Below, piece after piece: positions 59,912 through 64,000 of a stretch of 64,000 bases of DNA. Origin of the DNA: Nonlabens arenilitoris (GTDB taxonomy: Bacteria; Bacteroidota; Bacteroidia; Flavobacteriales; Flavobacteriaceae). Positions within the stretch are counted from its first letter, which is position 1; each line of letters starts with the position of its first letter. Position numbers and translations under genes: made by a program. The notes under the pieces are model-generated. The model ran no database searches. It saw only the letters and a program-made list of their open reading frames with translations, and was not told the origin of the DNA. The stretch spans positions 2,121,501-2,185,500 of the forward strand of contig NZ_MTPW01000001.1 of the NCBI RefSeq assembly GCF_002954765.1. Reading direction: 5' to 3'.

Positions 59912-62341
59912 TTAGATCTTAATCTCTAGAGTTACATAGTAATTACGGTTAGGCGAGGTGATAATTCCTGGTCCTGGATAACCGGTTGCTCTTCTTGTAA
60001 AATAGGAATTGTCTAGTACGTTATTAATTCCAGCTTCTAGTTTAAAGCGATTGTATTTATATGATGTTGAGAAATCTAACACATCATAAGCAGGTATGGC
60101 ACCTATCACACCACTTAAATTTCCATCAGTTGCATTTGTTGCATCTGTAAATTGTTGTGATAAGTAAGAGTACTGTATACTGGATAAGAAATTTTTATAT
60201 CCTAATTGAATTCCGGTTTTAAAATTAACTTCTGGTATAAATTCTACCTTATTACCTTCAATACCGTTTGCATCAGAATTTGTGTACTCTGAACTTACTA
60301 GAGAAGTGTTGAAAAATAGATTGAATTTATAATCTCGATTTTTAATGAATAATTTCTGTAAGTTGAGGTCAACCAGGCTTTCTAAACCATAGATAACTGC
60401 GTCACCTACATTACCACGTTGACTTTTTACACGACCATCATTGGATACAACCTGAGTAAAACCTATACGGTCATTATAAAATAAGGCAAACGCACTAGCG
60501 TCATAAGAAACGAAGTTATTAATATTACCACGTGCACCTATATCTGCTGTAAAACCTTTCTCATCATCTATATTTGGGTTAATCTCAAAAGCTGGATTTA
60601 TGGTGCTTATGTCTGTAAATGTTACTGACCTATAGTTTTGTGAAATGTTACCATAAAATTCTACAGCGTCAGTAGGTTTATAACTAGTTCCTAATCCTAG
60701 TAAGGCAAATGCCCTTTCATTAGATCTATTTTCGTCAATTATTTCATTAAAGATGACATTGCCTGCAGCGTCCGTTCTTATTTCTCTTGTAAATCCTTCA
60801 CTTTCGGTTTTTATATATTCTAGTCTGAAGCCTGGTGTAAAAGAAAGTTTATCGTTTGCATAAAAGATGTTTTCACCAAATAGAGAAATATTTAAATTGG
60901 GATAAATAAAGTCATTTTGATTTGAGTAGTTAGGAAACTCATCAAATCTGAAGTTGAAATCTGCATCGCTACCATCGCTTCCAGGACCTTGAGTACTTGT
61001 GTTGTTTGCTTTATAAAACTTAGAACCGATTAAGAAAATATTTTTCTTTCCAGCAAGATTGTAGTGGCTTAATAATCGAGCTTCGGCTCCATAATTATTA
61101 AAATCTCCTTTTATTAAATCTCTTTCATTACCTGGATCAACTTGATCGACACGATTTGTTCTGAAACCTAACGCATTACGTTGTGCTTGCAGTCCAAATG
61201 CGTTAAATGTGAATTTTGTGTCTTCAGTAAAATCATGAGAGAACTTAAGATTGTATAAAAACCAATCTACTTCAAACCAGTTACGTTCTCTATTGCTTTG
61301 AAAAGGATCATCTTCAAATTGTCGATCATTAAGACCACCAGCCTGCTGTGCTAGGTAATTAAGATATGTGATCTCTCCTGTTACCTTAGTCTGATCACTA
61401 AATTGATAACCGATGTGAGCATACACATTTTTTGATTCAAACTGAGAATTAGGTCTAAAACCATCGCCTTTTTTATAATTGAAAAAAGTATAATAACTCC
61501 ATTTACCACTGGTGCCGCTTAGGCTGGTAAAGTTAGTGTATAGCCCATTAGATCCTATAGTGTTTCTAGTGATAAGCTCTAGAGATTTAGATGGATGAGG
61601 TTCTTTCATAACAAAATTTACTAGACCACCGAATTGTGTGCCGTATTGCAAGGATGCTGCACCACGTATTACTTGAATACTCTTTAAACCTTCTGCAGGT
61701 GGAGCATAGTAACTCTCTGGATAACCCAGCACATCTGCACTGATGTCATAACCATTTTGTCTCGTATTAAAGTTTGCGGTTCTATTAGGGTCTAGTCCAC
61801 GGCCGCCTATGTTTAATTGTAAACCGGCATCATCATTTTGATAAATGTTTAGGCCAGCTACTTGATTAAATATTTGACGCGCGTTATTTGCCGCTAGGTT
61901 TGCAGTAGAATTTTCAATCAGGACAACTTCTGTTTTTTTACCAGCATATATAGAAGTTCCTTCAACATCTTTTAAACGTTCTAGTTGAAATATTTTTTCT
62001 TTACGTACCGTTAACTCAATTGCTGTTAGCTCTTCACCTAGTTGCTGTAATTGTACATCTTTTACAAGGTCTGTATTAATATTTATAGATTCTTCATACA
62101 CAACATATTCATAACTGAACCAGATGAGTGTTAACTGATTTTGTGTGGTTGAAAAACGATACTTTCCATTTAGATCAGTTATGGCTAGTTGCCCAGCGTT
62201 TTTATCATAGATGGCTACATTTTCAATGGCTGTACCAGTGATGCGATCAGTAACTGTACCCGTAATTTGGTAAGCTTGTGCATATGACACAGACCAGGTC
62301 AGTATCATTAATAGTAAAATACTATAATCCTTTAATTTCAT
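59912..62341 (-). CDS. TonB-dependent receptor, FecA-like (iron)
   Basis: This 809-residue outer-membrane receptor has a signal peptide (to SVSYAQA), a carboxypeptidase-regulatory-like domain (about 22-105: YQITGTVTDRITGTAIENVAIYD), a plug (about 130-240: ARQIFNQVAGLNIYQNDDAGLQLNIGGRGLDPNRTANFNTRQNG) and a barrel ending NRNYYVTLEIKI. The plug resembles ferric dicitrate receptors. It is the last gene of a run with an HTTM protein and a probable imelysin, which fits iron acquisition. It overlaps the HTTM gene by 20 bases. Confidence 0.9.
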   Translation of the reverse strand: MKLKDYSILLLMILTWSVSYAQAYQITGTVTDRITGTAIENVAIYDKNAGQLAITDLNGKYRFSTTQNQLTLIWFSYEYVVYEESININTDLVKDVQLQQLGEELTAIELTVRKEKIFQLERLKDVEGTSIYAGKKTEVVLIENSTANLAANNARQIFNQVAGLNIYQNDDAGLQLNIGGRGLDPNRTANFNTRQNGYDISADVLGYPESYYAPPAEGLKSIQVIRGAASLQYGTQFGGLVNFVMKEPHPSKSLELITRNTIGSNGLYTNFTSLSGTSGKWSYYTFFNYKKGDGFRPNSQFESKNVYAHIGYQFSDQTKVTGEITYLNYLAQQAGGLNDRQFEDDPFQSNRERNWFEVDWFLYNLKFSHDFTEDTKFTFNAFGLQAQRNALGFRTNRVDQVDPGNERDLIKGDFNNYGAEARLLSHYNLAGKKNIFLIGSKFYKANNTSTQGPGSDGSDADFNFRFDEFPNYSNQNDFIYPNLNISLFGENIFYANDKLSFTPGFRLEYIKTESEGFTREIRTDAAGNVIFNEIIDENRSNERAFALLGLGTSYKPTDAVEFYGNISQNYRSVTFTDISTINPAFEINPNIDDEKGFTADIGARGNINNFVSYDASAFALFYNDRIGFTQVVSNDGRVKSQRGNVGDAVIYGLESLVDLNLQKLFIKNRDYKFNLFFNTSLVSSEYTNSDANGIEGNKVEFIPEVNFKTGIQLGYKNFLSSIQYSYLSQQFTDATNATDGNLSGVIGAIPAYDVLDFSTSYKYNRFKLEAGINNVLDNSYFTRRATGYPGPGIITSPNRNYYVTLEIKI

Positions 62342-63704
62342 CTTCTAGTGGTAATATCCAGTCTTTGTGCTGGAATGAATCTTTAATCTGGTATAGATCT
62401 GTTGTAGGATCTATTAATCTGCGGCTGGTCCTTCCATTTAACGCGGCATAACAGTCTACATAAACTTGTACATTTTTATAACCTTGTGCGCTGTAGTGAT
62501 CCCCTAAAAAATGAGCATATTCTAAAATAAAATCTGGTTGAAAGCTCATTTGTTTCTCTTGAAAAGACGTTAAAAAATCATCATTTTGTATGTAAAATGA
62601 CTGTCCTGATGCGTCGACTATTTTGAATTGTGCATTTCCCATTTTCTCCATTAACATCACTCGCCACGAGAATCTATAACCTTCTTCAGTCCAGAACAAT
62701 TCACCGGGATAGGTAAGGTAGCGCCATGGGAATAGTAGTTGGAATGTGAAAAATATAACTAATACTGGTATAATGATATTTTTAAATTTAATTTCATATG
62801 GTGTATGACCAGTACGCTTTCGCGAAAGCGGAGTTAATAAAAAGCTTAATGGGCTCAATTGTTTTTTTAGAAAGGCTATTATATTTTCATGCAATTTACT
62901 GTCAAAAAATACCAAGGCACTTACAATCATTATAAATGGAAACATTCCTATAGGAAACAATACACGTGTCAATACATGAAATATAATCACAGCTATGAAT
63001 GCCCAAAGCCTTGTTTTTTTATAAAGTAATAGAAAAGGGATGAGCAAGTCATAGATCATGCCAGTCCAACTAAATGCATAATGTACCCATTCTTGTTGCA
63101 TGATGTTACCCAGAAATGGTAAGTCGTATTTTGAAGGTAGCCATATTTTTAAAGGCATGGCTTTTAAGAGCCAGTCGCTATTGATTTTTGCTAGTCCAGC
63201 ATAAAAATAGACAATACTTAATAGTAGTTTTATGCTATCAATACTCCATTGTGGTATGGATGGTGTGGTTAGATTGTTAGTTTTTGTTTTATTATAGTCT
63301 AGGGAAAAATAGCGGTTTGCTGGTAAAAAAATCATCAAAAAACTAAGTAGGCTAATAAAGTAATAGTGATTTAAATAAGTAGTTTTATCCATCAACTCTA
63401 TATAAGTGAAGCTTAAGAAAAACAGGATAATAGATAACCTATATTTAAATCCTATGGCAATAAAAAAAGCGGTTAAACCGCAAATAGTAAATAATAAATA
63501 AGTGAATGTGCCTAGAGGTTTTGCCCATTCAAATCCAAAATATGAGAAATGAAATTGAGGTTCTATGTAAAGGCTATTGATCCATCCATGTGCAGCAAAT
63601 CTTATAATACTATAAAACATCATGACTCCAAATCCAATGCGGAAAACCGCTAATGGCGCAGCAGATGTGTTCTTATCTAGATATGTCAGTATCGTTTTTT
63701 TCAT
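62322..63704 (-). CDS. HTTM-domain membrane protein (gamma-carboxylase-like)
   Basis: This 460-residue protein has the HTTM membrane domain (PLAVFRIGFGVMMFYSIIRF at the start, TTYLNHYYFISLLSFLMIFLPANRYFSLD, then several helices up to about 330) and a soluble C-terminal part (FSWRVMLMEKMGNAQFKIVD), as in vitamin K-dependent gamma-carboxylase relatives of bacteria. Its substrate is unknown; the company of a TonB receptor and an imelysin suggests a role at the iron-uptake locus. Residues 293-297 (LSRKR) come from a palindrome copy. Confidence 0.88.
   Translation of the reverse strand: MKKTILTYLDKNTSAAPLAVFRIGFGVMMFYSIIRFAAHGWINSLYIEPQFHFSYFGFEWAKPLGTFTYLLFTICGLTAFFIAIGFKYRLSIILFFLSFTYIELMDKTTYLNHYYFISLLSFLMIFLPANRYFSLDYNKTKTNNLTTPSIPQWSIDSIKLLLSIVYFYAGLAKINSDWLLKAMPLKIWLPSKYDLPFLGNIMQQEWVHYAFSWTGMIYDLLIPFLLLYKKTRLWAFIAVIIFHVLTRVLFPIGMFPFIMIVSALVFFDSKLHENIIAFLKKQLSPLSFLLTPLSRKRTGHTPYEIKFKNIIIPVLVIFFTFQLLFPWRYLTYPGELFWTEEGYRFSWRVMLMEKMGNAQFKIVDASGQSFYIQNDDFLTSFQEKQMSFQPDFILEYAHFLGDHYSAQGYKNVQVYVDCYAALNGRTSRRLIDPTTDLYQIKDSFQHKDWILPLEDEIKGL
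62815..62830. repeat. CGCTTTCGCGAAAGCG palindrome, exact
   Basis: Exact copy in the HTTM gene, read as LSRKR (residues 293-297), the frame least used in this window. Confidence 0.9.
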
Positions 63705-63711
63705 AACCTAA

Positions 63712-63755
63712 AAAAAGGTTGTCTCATATTTTTCTATGAGGACAACCTTTTTTAA
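63712..63755. terminator. Terminator between the imelysin-like and HTTM genes
   Basis: AAAAAAGGTTGTC pairs with GACAACCTTTTTT across a loop of about 16 bases that has its own short pairing. Confidence 0.85.
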
Positions 63756-63771
63756 AATGTATTGATAGGGA

Positions 63772-64000
63772 TTAATCACCATCAGCATCGACATAATCTA
63801 CACTTATATTAAGTGTTTGTAACATGTCTACTTTTAACATAACGGTGACACGTTGTAGTTCATCATAAGTCATTAACATAGCAACATTATTATTATTTAC
63901 CTGATCAAATAAATTATTATCCAGTTGATTAAGTTCAGTTCTGGCGGCTTCTATCTGACTATTTATAGAGGCTGTAAGGTCAGAAGTTCCACTGTTATCT
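63772..64000 (-). CDS. Probable imelysin-family lipoprotein, C-terminal end
   Basis: The last 75 residues of a minus-strand gene cut by the right edge are visible: IEAARTELNQLDNNLFDQV, MTYDELQRVTVMLKVDMLQTL and the end SVDYVDADGD. The final segment resembles the C-termini of imelysin (peptidase M75-like) iron-regulated proteins of flavobacteria, and the next genes are an HTTM protein and an iron-type TonB receptor. The assignment rests on this short tail and the context. Confidence 0.6.
   Translation of the reverse strand, partial: DNSGTSDLTASINSQIEAARTELNQLDNNLFDQVNNNNVAMLMTYDELQRVTVMLKVDMLQTLNISVDYVDADGD

Overview
The window looks like chromosome from a member of the Flavobacteriaceae (Bacteroidota). 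The signs are low GC, lipoproteins and TonB-dependent receptors of flavobacterial type, a 1338-residue protease ending in a type IX secretion sorting domain, and Bacteroidota-style promoter boxes (TTTG / TAnnTTTG). A 16-base palindrome, CGCTTTCGCGAAAGCG, recurs 12 times exactly and about 7 times with one or two changes, mostly inside genes. This fits a marine flavobacterium, perhaps near Nonlabens or Dokdonia; the genus is a guess.

Region 1 (1-4.6 kb) holds the 3' end of pyrD, a LysE-type exporter, an HMG-CoA lyase, a GH3-family adenylating enzyme and an M48-like metalloprotease. Region 2 (4.7-25.9 kb) is an almost complete aerobic phenylacetate (paa) catabolic cluster: paaE, A, B, C, D (ring epoxidase), paaG (isomerase), paaH, paaI, paaJ, paaZ (with an added DUF1569 domain), a paaF-like hydratase, paaY, then 2-oxoacid dehydrogenase E2 and a fused E1, a lipoprotein and an OsmC protein. 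A SulP transporter on the opposite strand and a DUF1697 gene interrupt it. No paaK and no regulator are visible. A shared palindrome ACTAACAnnTGTTAGT lies before paaE, paaZ and the E2 gene and is a good candidate for the operator of one TetR-like repressor, which would put the E1/E2 genes in the same regulon.

The most unusual feature is what fills the gaps between the paa genes. Four of them contain a small four-helix-bundle gene (the S23/23S rRNA intervening-sequence protein family). Each is enclosed by a pair of complementary arms built from degenerate 6- to 8-base tandem repeats, with a different repeat sequence at each copy. The arms run up to or over the neighbouring stop codon and end at or within a few bases of the next start codon. 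One copy is fused in frame to paaD. An ORF-less version lies between the GH3 gene and the protease, and an arm-like hexamer tract lies inside the E1 gene. Other gaps in the cluster hold a GIY-YIG nuclease remnant in 25-base inverted repeats, a second 25-base inverted-repeat pair, and CTGAGCTTGTCGAAG repeats. The remaining 38 kb shows none of these cassettes.

Region 3 (25.9-64 kb) is ordinary flavobacterial chromosome: a secreted jelly-roll protein, DUF4136, urocanase with a DUF5522 gene, a D-cysteine desulfhydrase-like enzyme, a LysM glucosaminidase, hemL, small periplasmic proteins (one with a frameshift), lysS, lipB, topoisomerase IB, rnhB and a porin. It continues with a putative metal-uptake TonB operon, a photolyase/cryptochrome operon, the T9SS protease, a methyltransferase, and an iron-type TonB receptor with an HTTM protein and the 3' end of a probable imelysin gene. 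Hairpin terminators separate most units.
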